Both the position numbers and the translations under genes were made by a program. A stretch of DNA of 64,000 bases from Elusimicrobiota bacterium (GTDB lineage: Bacteria > Elusimicrobiota > Elusimicrobia > FEN-1173 > JAKLIF01): contig JAKLIF010000004.1 of the NCBI GenBank assembly GCA_022709755.1, positions 209,345-273,344 on the forward strand, in the 5' to 3' direction. Shown one piece after another: positions 35,724-43,883 of this stretch; within the stretch, counting starts at the first letter, position 1; each line of letters opens with the position of its first letter. The notes beneath the pieces were generated by a model. That model made no database searches. It had not been told where the DNA came from and saw nothing but the letters and a program-made list of their open reading frames with translations.

Positions 35724-37007
35724 ATGTTTTTTCTGAAGTTAGGATTACATCCGGACCTGGTCCGAGGGCTGAAAGCCATGAACTTTCAGGAACCGATGCC
35801 CATCCAAAAAGAGGCCATTCCCATCGCCTTGGAGGGTCACGACATCATGGGTTGCGCCCAGACGGGGAGTGGAAAAACAGCGGCCTTCGCCTTGCCCCTG
35901 TTACACCATCTCCTGACGACCCCCCGGCCCGGACTGAGGGCCCTCATCCTCGTGCCCACGCGGGAACTCGCCGCCCAGGTGGAGAAAGTCCTCCGGGACA
36001 GCGGCCGGTTCACGCCCATCAAGACCGCCGTGATCATCGGCGGCGTCAGTTTCCAGAACCAGCTCCGAGCCATCACGGGAGGAGCTCAGATCCTCGTGGC
36101 GACCCCCGGCCGCCTTTTGGACCATCTGAGGCAGCGCAATTTCAACCTGGGACGGATCGAACACCTGGTCCTCGACGAAGCGGACCGCATGTTGGACATG
36201 GGGTTCCTGCCCGACATCCGCGCCATCATCAACCAGCTTCCCCGGGAACGGCAGACCCAGCTTTTTTCCGCCACGCTCCACAACGAGGTGGAGAAGATCG
36301 CCTCGTTCGCCATGCGCAATCCCCGCCGGATCGAGATCGCCAGGCCCAGCACCGTGGCCGAAGGGATCAGCCAGATACTCTACCCGGTCGTTCAGGGACA
36401 GAAGAACGACCTACTCGTTGCCCTGCTCAAATCCACCGAGATGCGTTCCATCCTCGTGTTCACGCGGACCAAACACGGGGCCGACAAGGTGGCCCGACGC
36501 CTGGAACAGAACGGCTACAAAGTGGGTGTCCTTCATTCCAACAAATCGCAGAGCCAGCGCACCACGGCCATGGAGAACTTCCGGCACAACCGGATCCAGA
36601 TCCTGGTGGCCACCGACATCGCCGCCCGAGGGATCGACGTCCACAACATCAGCCACGTGGTCAACTTCGACGTTCCCCGCTTCCCGGAAGACTACGTCCA
36701 CCGGGTGGGACGGACCGCGCGCGCCTATGGCGTGGGAGATGCCCTGACCCTCATGGACCCGTCCACCGAACTGCAGTTCGTCAAGGCCATCGAACGGTTC
36801 ATCAACGTCGTGTTTCCCCGGGCCGTGATCCCTAATTTTCAATATCAGAACCTGCCGCGCTTCTTCTGGAAATCGGGGGATTCCCAAACCCCCGGCGCGA
36901 GCCCCGCACAGCGCACACCCAGCAACGTGCCCACGCGGCCTTCGGTCGGTCTCTGGCATACCCGGAGCACCCAAGGCCTCCGTCGGCGACGGTTCGGACG
37001 GCGCTAG
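35724..37007 (+). CDS. rhlE: DEAD-box RNA helicase, RhlE type
   Basis: ATP-dependent RNA helicase, 427 residues, for ribosome assembly or RNA turnover. Motifs in order: Q motif with MNFQEPMPIQKEAIPIAL, Walker A AQTGSGKTAAFALP, PTRELAAQ, LDEADRMLDMGF (DEAD), FSATL (SAT), LVATDIAARGIDV and HRVGRTARA. A short basic tail (LRRRRFGRR) likely binds RNA. The ATG at 35724 lies 7 nt after GGAGG; a TTG at 35718 is rejected. The gene is followed 13 nt later by the small Cys-rich gene. Confidence 0.95.
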   Translation: MFFLKLGLHPDLVRGLKAMNFQEPMPIQKEAIPIALEGHDIMGCAQTGSGKTAAFALPLLHHLLTTPRPGLRALILVPTRELAAQVEKVLRDSGRFTPIKTAVIIGGVSFQNQLRAITGGAQILVATPGRLLDHLRQRNFNLGRIEHLVLDEADRMLDMGFLPDIRAIINQLPRERQTQLFSATLHNEVEKIASFAMRNPRRIEIARPSTVAEGISQILYPVVQGQKNDLLVALLKSTEMRSILVFTRTKHGADKVARRLEQNGYKVGVLHSNKSQSQRTTAMENFRHNRIQILVATDIAARGIDVHNISHVVNFDVPRFPEDYVHRVGRTARAYGVGDALTLMDPSTELQFVKAIERFINVVFPRAVIPNFQYQNLPRFFWKSGDSQTPGASPAQRTPSNVPTRPSVGLWHTRSTQGLRRRRFGRR

Positions 37008-37020
37008 AGAAGGAACCCCC

Positions 37021-37449
37021 ATGCAACCCGTCTACAAACACAAGAAACGGAAGGCCGCAGGACCGAACAAGAACGAGAAGAAGGTCATGCGGGAGATGGA
37101 AGCCGAACGCCGGATCGGGATGGCCGGCACGCTCAAAGAACGCTATCCGTCCGTCCAACGCCTCACCATCCAGCTCAACTTCATCTCGCCTCAAGGGCAT
37201 CTCCTCGAACAACAGACCCGTCATTACGGACCGGCGGACGCCTGCGATTTTTCGGCCACCTGCCTCGGACGTTGCGGCGGGACGGGCTCCTTCGACCTGG
37301 AATCGAAGATCAAAGAGGTGATTTCCACCCGGCGGGCCGCCTCCGACAACACGGGCACCTGCCAGGAGAAACTCTATCCCGGCTCGGCCGATTGTTGCGG
37401 ATCGCGGCTTCAGTGCAAGATCGAAGTCTCCTACCAACCCGGCAACTGA
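37021..37449 (+). CDS. Small Cys-rich protein downstream of the helicase
   Basis: A 142-residue protein I do not recognise. The N-terminus is strongly basic (YKHKKRKAAGPNKNEKKVMR). The middle has a beta-like stretch (QRLTIQLNFISPQGHLLEQQ), and the C-terminal half holds seven Cys, including C-x6-C-x3-C in CDFSATCLGRC, CQEKLYPGSADCC and a final C before KIEVSY. The pattern suggests a zinc or iron-sulfur site. With the adjacent RNA helicase, a nucleic-acid-associated role is plausible but unproven. A strong terminator follows. Confidence 0.6.
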   Translation: MQPVYKHKKRKAAGPNKNEKKVMREMEAERRIGMAGTLKERYPSVQRLTIQLNFISPQGHLLEQQTRHYGPADACDFSATCLGRCGGTGSFDLESKIKEVISTRRAASDNTGTCQEKLYPGSADCCGSRLQCKIEVSYQPGN

Positions 37450-37469
37450 TCCCTTTCCCAAAAACCAAT

Positions 37470-37511
37470 AAAAAATCCCACCCCTTCGTCTGAAGGGATG
37501 GGATTTTTTAA
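37470..37511. terminator. Bidirectional terminator
   Basis: A long stem, AAAAAATCCCA-CCCCTT with AAGGG-ATGGGATTTTTT (one mismatch), loop CGTCTG. It sits between the convergent Cys-rich gene (+) and btuB (-). Confidence 0.88.
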
Positions 37512-37528
37512 AACCGACTCCTCCCCGA

Positions 37529-39373
37529 TCAAAAAGACAGCGTCACTCCGCTCCGGATGACCGCGCCCGGCATCGGATACCCCTGCATCACGACGTATTC
37601 CCTGTCGAACAGGTTGTCCACCGAGAGGAAACAACTCAGATCCTTTCGGAGTCTCTGGGAAGCCCCGGCCCCCCAAACCCAAAAAGAACCGATCTTCTGC
37701 GTGTTGGCCGTATCGCAGAAGCGGGTCCCCGTGTATTGTCCGTGGATCTCGGCCGCGAAACCTTTCCACTCCTTGGCGCGGAGAGACACATCGACCTTGT
37801 TCTTGGGTTGGTAGATGAGTCGTTTATGGGAGTTCGTATCCTCCGCGTTCAACCAGGTATATCCGGCCTTCAATTCCATGTTCCGACACAAGGCGGCCGT
37901 CGCCGACCACTCCCATCCGTCCATCCGGGCCGAATCCACGTTCAAGGGTTGCCACACGGTGTTCACCGGCGCCCAATTGATGAGGTCTTTGAACGTGTTC
38001 CGATAATAGGTGACATCGCTGACCACCCGCTCTCCCCAACGAGTCTCAAGACCGATCTCCCGCGTGATCCCCTTCTCGGGTTTCAGATCGGGATTTCCCT
38101 TGGACCATCCTTCGTCGGGCCAGAACAGGTCGTTGAACGTGGGGGCCCGGAAGGACCGGCTGGCCAATCCGTGCAACTTCGCCGGACCGGCCACGCGGAA
38201 CATGAAACTGGCGCTCGGATTGACCTCCGAGCCGAAACTCGAATAATCGTCCACCCGTCCGCCGAGGCACAGTTTCATCCGGTCCGCGAACTCCAGTTGA
38301 TTGTCGAGGTAACCGGCTCGGAGAGACTGGTGTTTCTTCTGCACGGAGGTACTGTCGATCCGCTGGGCCAAGACGTTGAACCCGGCGACCACCCGATAGA
38401 TTCCGAACCATTTCCGGGTGATCCGTGAATCCAGCCCGGTGGAGCGGGTCGTGTGCCGGGTCGCCATGTCAGGCACATCGAAGAGCGATCCCGCCGTGTT
38501 CTCGCGGAACTCCAGTTGTTCGTCGTCGCGATAAACGCGCGTCTCCAATCCCGCCGTCTCATCGGATCCCATCTTCCAGACCAGGTCGAAGGTATTGCGG
38601 GCGTTTCGCTGATCATCGTCGGCGTCGGGCGATGAGACCGATCCGGGCAATCCGGTCGCGCTCTGGTAACGGCCCGCGTTCAACGTGAGGCGCTGGGCAT
38701 CCCCCGGCTCGAATTCGAACTTTCCGGTCACGTCTTTCCCGTAATACGCCGAGTTCTTCCGGTGTCCCGTGTCCGCATCGTAGGACGCGTTCACCTGGTA
38801 AGCTCCCCGGGAGAACCGCGCGCCGTGGGACAGTCGTTGTTCCTGATGGCCGAAGGTCCCGTAGGCGCTCGTCAATTCGGTCTTCATCCCCTCCTCCGCC
38901 GACGCGCGCCGGCTGATGAGGTTCACCGTCCCCCCCATGGCCTGCGACCCGTAGAGACTGGCCGCCGGGCCGTAGAGGACCTCGATCCGGTCGATGTCGT
39001 TGAGCGAGACGCTGTTCAGGTCCACCGACCCGTCACGCGGACTGTTGAGCGGACGTCCGTCCAACAAGACCAAGACCTGCGCGGAGGACGACCCCCTCAT
39101 GCGGATGTTTTTGACCCCGTTGGTCCCTCCGTAGTTACTCATGTTGACGGAAGTCAATCGAGTCAGCACATCCGCCAAATCCCTCGCGCCCGAAGACCTG
39201 ATCTCCTCGGACGTAATCACTTCGACCTTCCGAGTGAGCCCCTTCGCCTCTTCCTCCAGGCGGGAAGCGGTCACCACGATGGTCTCCAACTGCATGTCGC
39301 CCTCGGCGCCGAAGACGACCGGCACCGACCCGCACATCCACAACAGACACCACAACACTCTCATCCTTTTCAT
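37529..39373 (-). CDS. btuB: TonB-dependent cobalamin receptor BtuB
   Basis: Outer-membrane TonB-dependent receptor, 614 residues, the length of E. coli BtuB. After a signal peptide (VLWCLLWMCGSVPVVFG) comes the TonB box ETIVVTASRLEE, the plug domain (ARDLADVLTRLTSVNM, then IRMRGSSSAQVLVLLDGRPL and RIEVLYGPAASLYGSQAMGG), and a 22-strand barrel ending in an aromatic residue (SGVTLSF). Corrinoid specificity is inferred from the preceding cobalamin riboswitch and the adjoining cob/btu genes. The ATG at 39373 has AGGGG 8 nt upstream, directly after the riboswitch, consistent with translational control. Confidence 0.92.
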   Translation of the reverse strand: MKRMRVLWCLLWMCGSVPVVFGAEGDMQLETIVVTASRLEEEAKGLTRKVEVITSEEIRSSGARDLADVLTRLTSVNMSNYGGTNGVKNIRMRGSSSAQVLVLLDGRPLNSPRDGSVDLNSVSLNDIDRIEVLYGPAASLYGSQAMGGTVNLISRRASAEEGMKTELTSAYGTFGHQEQRLSHGARFSRGAYQVNASYDADTGHRKNSAYYGKDVTGKFEFEPGDAQRLTLNAGRYQSATGLPGSVSSPDADDDQRNARNTFDLVWKMGSDETAGLETRVYRDDEQLEFRENTAGSLFDVPDMATRHTTRSTGLDSRITRKWFGIYRVVAGFNVLAQRIDSTSVQKKHQSLRAGYLDNQLEFADRMKLCLGGRVDDYSSFGSEVNPSASFMFRVAGPAKLHGLASRSFRAPTFNDLFWPDEGWSKGNPDLKPEKGITREIGLETRWGERVVSDVTYYRNTFKDLINWAPVNTVWQPLNVDSARMDGWEWSATAALCRNMELKAGYTWLNAEDTNSHKRLIYQPKNKVDVSLRAKEWKGFAAEIHGQYTGTRFCDTANTQKIGSFWVWGAGASQRLRKDLSCFLSVDNLFDREYVVMQGYPMPGAVIRSGVTLSF

Positions 39374-39393
39374 TTCATTTTCCCCTTTTTTCG

Positions 39394-39509
39394 AGAGTAC
39401 TTCCCGACCCGGGCGATCGACCGGACTCCCGCCGACGTTCGGCGGATTACCGTTGCGAAACAGCGCCTGAGATCTCATCAGGACTTCCTTCACCCGGGTG
39501 GTTGACTCC
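39394..39509 (-). promoter_or_regulatory. Compact cobalamin riboswitch upstream of btuB
   Basis: On the minus strand the 116-nt leader folds as a short cobalamin aptamer. P1 is GGAGT (39509-39505) with ACTCT (39398-39394). P2 is ACCCGGG (39499-39493) with CCCGGGT (39413-39407). The conserved core GCGCTGTTTCGCAACGGTAA matches the family's GCTG-CCCGCAAC-GTAA block, and GGTCGGGAAGTAC corresponds to the B12 box region. The element begins 5 nt after the DUF71 stop and ends 20 nt before the btuB ATG; the btuB Shine-Dalgarno follows directly and no terminator is present, so it probably blocks translation initiation. Confidence 0.72.
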
Positions 39510-39514
39510 GTATT

Positions 39515-40189
39515 TTACCGATACTGCTTGATATCCAGGAACCAATGACGCCAAAAACCTTCCTTGAGGACCGGCTCGCTCTCCACGATCTCGATGGGGC
39601 TCTTGAAAAGGGGGCCGTCGACGACCAGGGTGTGATATTCGCCGTTCTCCCCGCAGGGACAGACGCCCCGGGCCGCCATCTCCCTGACGACATCGCGGTC
39701 GATGACCCGCCCGATGAACTCCCGCCCCAACACGTCGGCCTTGCAGCTGACGATCACGGCCTTGAATCCCAGATCGATGAATTCCTCTACGATCTTCTGC
39801 GCGGGGATGTTCCAGAGCGGCTCCAAGGGGACGATGTCCAGATCGCGGCAAACCCGTTCGACCCAGCTCTGATGGTCGAGCAGATAGATGTCCCCGAAGA
39901 CCATCTGTCCGATCCCCTCCTTCTTCAAGGCGGTGACCGCCTCTTTGAATTCCTCCTCGTATTTCTGCATATCGGGGCTGACCGGCCTCTGAACCAACGG
40001 GATCCCCACCCGTTCGGCCTGACGCTTCAGGAGGTCGGCCGGGATGCCGTGAAAACAGCAGCGATTGAATTCCCGCGACACAAAATTCAACAGATATTTC
40101 ACCCGTCCCCCCTGTTGAAGGACCTTAAAGCAGGCCAAACAACTGTCTTTTCCTCCACTCCACGACGACAGGATATCTTGTCCTCTCAT
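39515..40189 (-). CDS. DUF71/COG2102 ATP-pyrophosphatase, B12-salvage type
   Basis: A 224-residue PP-loop ATPase of the diphthine-ammonia-ligase-like family. The SGGKDS loop is at residues 11-16, the C-terminal signature reads GVCPCGENGEYHTLVVDGPL, and a Cys pair lies in FNRCCFHG. Bacteria lack diphthamide, and comparative genomics has assigned a bacterial subgroup of this family to B12 salvage. Here the gene overlaps cobS by 4 nt (ATGA) and precedes riboswitch-btuB, which supports that assignment. The likely reaction is ATP-dependent amide chemistry on a corrinoid side chain; exact step unknown. Confidence 0.85.
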   Translation of the reverse strand: MRGQDILSSWSGGKDSCLACFKVLQQGGRVKYLLNFVSREFNRCCFHGIPADLLKRQAERVGIPLVQRPVSPDMQKYEEEFKEAVTALKKEGIGQMVFGDIYLLDHQSWVERVCRDLDIVPLEPLWNIPAQKIVEEFIDLGFKAVIVSCKADVLGREFIGRVIDRDVVREMAARGVCPCGENGEYHTLVVDGPLFKSPIEIVESEPVLKEGFWRHWFLDIKQYR

Positions 40190-40932
40190 GGGAAAATCCT
40201 CTCTCCGGCGCAGAACGCCAACAGTACCGCGATTTCCGAAATCTCACAAACAGCTCCCAGCGTATCGCCCGTGATCCCGCCGATCCTCGATTTCACGACA
40301 TGTCCGATGACAGCGACCATGAGAGCGGCGGCCCCTCCCGCCACGAGTCCTCTCCCCGCCCCGACGGCCGTGACGATCGCCACAGCCACCACCGTCGTCC
40401 AAACGAACACAGAGCGGCTCAGTCCCTCCATGAACACCTTGGCTTTCCCTTCCGCCCGCGCGTATGAAAAAAAGAACATCGCGCAGACCAGGGCCCAACG
40501 GCTCCACACGCACATGGACACCAGCGCGACCGGCCTCGACGGGACGCCCACCCACGACAGGAACACGATCTTAAGGCACAGCGCGCCGAAGAGACCCAGA
40601 ACGCCCATGACGCCGATATGTGAATCGCGCATGATCGCGAGCATCTCTTCCCTGTTTTTCCAGCTCAACAGGGCGTCGGAGGTATCCGCCAGCCCGTCCA
40701 GATGAAGACCCCCGGTCAGCGCCACAAGAGCCACGACCGAAACAGCGCTCGTCGTCAGCGGATCCGAGGAGAACCACCGCAATCCGTGGGAGAGCGCCGC
40801 CATCGTCAGCCCGAGGAATAAACCGACCACCGGGAAATGAACCATCATCCTCGCCCGGAATTTCTCATCCACCCAGGACGACCGGACCGGGAAAACGGTC
40901 AAAAAAGAGAGCGCCGAGAAGAACGACCTCAT
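40186..40932 (-). CDS. cobS: Adenosylcobinamide-GDP ribazoletransferase CobS
   Basis: Integral membrane cobalamin-5'-phosphate synthase, 248 residues. It joins adenosylcobinamide-GDP with alpha-ribazole (phosphate) to finish the nucleotide loop. The conserved metal motif GGLHLDGLADTSDALLS is at about residues 74-90, with further family segments RDSHIGVMGVLGL and GGITGDTLGAVCEISE. Several hydrophobic helices are visible. It overlaps cobT and the DUF71 gene by 4 nt each. Confidence 0.95.
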   Translation of the reverse strand: MRSFFSALSFLTVFPVRSSWVDEKFRARMMVHFPVVGLFLGLTMAALSHGLRWFSSDPLTTSAVSVVALVALTGGLHLDGLADTSDALLSWKNREEMLAIMRDSHIGVMGVLGLFGALCLKIVFLSWVGVPSRPVALVSMCVWSRWALVCAMFFFSYARAEGKAKVFMEGLSRSVFVWTTVVAVAIVTAVGAGRGLVAGGAAALMVAVIGHVVKSRIGGITGDTLGAVCEISEIAVLLAFCAGERIFP

Positions 40933-41990
40933 GGATCCACCTTCTCCGAGACCTGCGCTTCGTCGAAGGTCGCCATCTGCGTCATGATCTTCAGTCCCGC
41001 CTCCACCAAACCGATCCCCAGCGCGGCGCCGGTCCCCTCACCCAATCGAAGATCCAAATCCAACAAGGGCTTCAGTCCCAGCCGCTCCAGAACGACCGCG
41101 TGTCCCCGCTCGACGGAGACATGGGAAGCGATCATGTAATGGCGGGCGTTGGGAGCCAGGTGGAAAGCCACCAGGGCGGCCGCGCCGGAAATGAAACCGT
41201 CGATCATCACCGGGACCCGCCGGGCGGCCGCGGCCAGAATGATGCCGGCCAACCCGCCGATCTCGAACCCCCCCACCTTCGATAAAACGTCCACCGCATC
41301 GGCCGGGTCGGGACGGTTCACGCTCAACGCTTTCCGGATGACGCCGATCTTGTGTTTCCATCGCGCCTCATTGATCCCCGTCCCGCGGCCTGTCACCTCT
41401 TCGGGCTCACGCCCCGTCAATGCCGCGACGATGGCGCTCGACGACGTCGTATTCCCGATCCCCATGTCTCCCGTGCCGACGATATCGATCCCCGTCCGAT
41501 ATTCATCCTCGAAGAGTTGGATCCCGGCCTCCAAGGAGGAGACGGCCTCCGCGCGGGTCATGGCGGGACCGTGCGCCATATTCCGTGTGCCCGGGCCGAT
41601 CTTCCGGATGACGAGACCGGGATGAGTCATCATCTCCGAAGCCACCCCCACGTCCGCCACCACCACGCGGGCCCCGACATGTTTCGCCAACACGTTGATC
41701 CCGGCGCCGCCCCGCAGGAAGTTAAGGACCATCTGGGGGGTGACCTCCTTGGGATACGCGCTGATCCCCTCCTCGGTGACCCCATGATCGGCCGCCAACG
41801 TGAAGACGACCTTGTCCGTCATGGGCGGATTCTTCTTCCCCGTCATGCCGACCACGAGCCGGGCCAATTCCTCCAAGCGTCCCAGGCTGCCCTGCGGCTT
41901 GGTCAGTCGGTCCAGCCGTTTTTGAGCCCGGGCCGAATCTTCCGGATCCGGCTCGACGATAGAATGAACCACTCTGTCCAATGTCCCCAT
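40929..41990 (-). CDS. cobT: Nicotinate-nucleotide:DMB phosphoribosyltransferase CobT
   Basis: Activates the lower-ligand base as its alpha-ribotide, 353 residues. Family segments: RLDRLTKPQGSLGRLEELA at the N-terminus, AADHGVTEEGISAYP, the nucleotide site GDMGIGNTTSSSAI, GFISGAAALVA and the catalytic Glu in RLGEGTGAALG near the C-terminus. It lies immediately after cobU (no gap) and overlaps cobS by 4 nt. No bluB or bza gene for making the lower ligand is present, so the base must come from elsewhere. Confidence 0.96.
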   Translation of the reverse strand: MGTLDRVVHSIVEPDPEDSARAQKRLDRLTKPQGSLGRLEELARLVVGMTGKKNPPMTDKVVFTLAADHGVTEEGISAYPKEVTPQMVLNFLRGGAGINVLAKHVGARVVVADVGVASEMMTHPGLVIRKIGPGTRNMAHGPAMTRAEAVSSLEAGIQLFEDEYRTGIDIVGTGDMGIGNTTSSSAIVAALTGREPEEVTGRGTGINEARWKHKIGVIRKALSVNRPDPADAVDVLSKVGGFEIGGLAGIILAAAARRVPVMIDGFISGAAALVAFHLAPNARHYMIASHVSVERGHAVVLERLGLKPLLDLDLRLGEGTGAALGIGLVEAGLKIMTQMATFDEAQVSEKVDP

Positions 41991-42509
41991 TTATTTGATC
42001 CTCCATGGAATCCCGGATATCATGAACACGACCCGGTCGGCGCGGGCCGCGACCTTCTGATTGACCCGCCCGGCCACGTCGCGGAAATGCCTGGCCAATG
42101 CATTGGCCGGAACGATCCCCAGCCCCACCTCGTTGGACACCAGGATGCAACGCGCTTTATTTTTCCCCATCACCTGCGCCAGCCTCTCCACTTCCGCTTC
42201 GACCCGCTCCGCCTTGAATTTCTTCAGCAGCATATTGGACACCAGGAGGGTCAGGCAATCCACCACGATCCAATCGAACCGGGCGCCGAGGCGGTCGACC
42301 ACCGACGAGACGTTCCACGCCTCCTCGAACGTCTCCCAGTGGGGCGGCCTCTCTTTCCGGTGAAGGCCGATCCTCTGCTTCATCTCACCGTCGAACGGAT
42401 CCCCCGTGGCGATGAACGCCACCCGGCGACGTTTCCTCCCGATCAAATCCAAGACATGGCGGCTCTTCCCGCTGCGCGCGCCCCCGAGGATCAGCGTGAT
42501 CTCACCCAT
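41991..42509 (-). CDS. cobU: Cobinamide kinase/guanylyltransferase CobU
   Basis: Bifunctional enzyme that phosphorylates adenosylcobinamide and transfers GMP to it, 172 residues. The P-loop GGARSGKSRHVLDL is at residues 8-21; WETFEEAWNV, DCLTLLVSNML and SNEVGLGIVPANALARHFRD are all diagnostic. ATG 42509 is chosen for the canonical start; it overlaps cobC by 19 nt. The frame extends upstream inside cobC and that part is rejected. Confidence 0.96.
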   Translation of the reverse strand: MGEITLILGGARSGKSRHVLDLIGRKRRRVAFIATGDPFDGEMKQRIGLHRKERPPHWETFEEAWNVSSVVDRLGARFDWIVVDCLTLLVSNMLLKKFKAERVEAEVERLAQVMGKNKARCILVSNEVGLGIVPANALARHFRDVAGRVNQKVAARADRVVFMISGIPWRIK

Positions 42510-43090
42510 AGACGATGACTGGAAACGCGGACGGCGTCCCCATCCTCCTTTCTGATATGAAGTTCGTGCGCCCCCGCCAACGGAGGGATGTCCGACCAAA
42601 AATCTTTTTTATCAACCCACTCATTGAGGATCAATCGGATGACCCCTCCATGTGTCACGACCGCCACGGTGCCCCCCGGTGTCGCGGCGACCACGCGCCG
42701 CAGGGAAGACATGACTCTCTTGCGGAAATGGGACATCCTCTCCCCGCGAGGCAACGTATGGTTCTCCGGATCCGCCAACCAGTCCCCGTAGATCTTCGGA
42801 TAACGGGACATCCCCTCGCGGTAGGTCAGCCCTTCCATCACACCGAAATCCATCTCCCTGAATCCTTTCCGGGAGACCGGTCTCCTTCGCCCGAACACCA
42901 CGCGGGCGAAATGAGCCGCCCGGCGGAGAGGACTGCAGTAGACCCTGTCCACCTGGACATCCTCCATCCGACGGCGAAGCCGCCGCGCCTGGAGGATGCC
43001 GGTCGCGTTCAGGTCGGGATCCGCCGACCCCATGTACCGTTTTTTCCGGTTCCAATCGGTCTCCCCATGCCGGATCAGGATCAAACGCAC
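42491..43090 (-). CDS. cobC: Histidine phosphatase, alpha-ribazole phosphatase CobC
   Basis: A 199-residue phosphoglycerate-mutase-fold phosphatase with the phospho-His motif LIRHGETDWN (His8), an Arg in CSPLRRAAHFA, Glu in FREMDFGVMEGLTY and the second His in VVTHGGVIRL. In this operon the likely substrate is alpha-ribazole-5'-phosphate or adenosylcobalamin-5'-phosphate, the last step of nucleotide-loop assembly. Its start is 4 nt after btuD and its end overlaps cobU. Family specificity cannot be read from sequence; the assignment rests on context. Confidence 0.88.
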   Translation of the reverse strand: MRLILIRHGETDWNRKKRYMGSADPDLNATGILQARRLRRRMEDVQVDRVYCSPLRRAAHFARVVFGRRRPVSRKGFREMDFGVMEGLTYREGMSRYPKIYGDWLADPENHTLPRGERMSHFRKRVMSSLRRVVAATPGGTVAVVTHGGVIRLILNEWVDKKDFWSDIPPLAGAHELHIRKEDGDAVRVSSHRLWVRSR

Positions 43091-43094
43091 CGCG

Positions 43095-43883
43095 TCACGC
43101 CTCTCTCGACGAGACGATCACATAGGGTTTGCCGGAGATCGGATTCTCCCGCACCACGACGACGGTCTTGTAGACGGACTCGACGTTCTTGTAGGTCAAC
43201 ACCTGTTCGGGTGTCCCTTCGATGAACACCCGGCCCTCCTCCATCAACGCCAGACGGTTGCAATATTCCCCCGCCAGGTTGAGGTCGTGAAGGACGATCA
43301 CGATGGTCAGTCCGGTGTCCTTGTTGAGCCGCCTCAACAGGTTCAGCATCTTGATCTGATGACCGATGTCCAGGTGGGACGTCGGTTCGTCGAGCAGGAG
43401 AAGGGACGGTTCCTGCACCAGGGCTCGGGCGATGATGACCCGCTGGCGTTCCCCCGCGCTCAATTGGTCTATTTCCTTCCCTTTGAGGTGGGAGGCTCCC
43501 GTCAACCCGAGCGCCTTTTCCGCCAGGGCGAAATCCCTCTTCGTCTCGGATTGAAGCCTCCCCAGATGGGGGATGCGGCCCATCAACACGATTTCTTCGA
43601 CGGTGAAGGGGAACTGGACCCAGGTGTCCTGGGGGACGAAAGCCACCTTCCGGGCGAAGGAACGCGGTTCGATCCCGCCGAGATCCTCCTCGTCCAACGT
43701 GAGGACGCCCCGCCAGGGTTTCAAAAAACGGGTCATCAGTTTCAGGAGCGTCGACTTGCCGGACCCGTTCGGCCCGATGATCCCGATGAAATCCCCGCGG
43801 TGGATGTCGAGGGACACGCCACGGACCACGTCCTCCTTCGCGTATCCGCCGACCACGCTGTTCAAGCGCATGAACGGCGTCAT
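43095..43883 (-). CDS. btuD: Cobalamin ABC transporter ATPase BtuD
   Basis: A 262-residue ATP-binding subunit of a FecCD-type corrinoid importer. Walker A GPNGSGKSTLLKL, Q-loop FVPQDTWVQFPFTVEEIVLM, signature LSAGERQRVIIAR, Walker B LLLLDEPTSHLD and the H-loop VIVLHDLNLA are intact. The ATG at 43883 overlaps the btuC stop as ATGA. The open frame further upstream is inside btuC and is rejected. Confidence 0.95.
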   Translation of the reverse strand: MTPFMRLNSVVGGYAKEDVVRGVSLDIHRGDFIGIIGPNGSGKSTLLKLMTRFLKPWRGVLTLDEEDLGGIEPRSFARKVAFVPQDTWVQFPFTVEEIVLMGRIPHLGRLQSETKRDFALAEKALGLTGASHLKGKEIDQLSAGERQRVIIARALVQEPSLLLLDEPTSHLDIGHQIKMLNLLRRLNKDTGLTIVIVLHDLNLAGEYCNRLALMEEGRVFIEGTPEQVLTYKNVESVYKTVVVVRENPISGKPYVIVSSREA

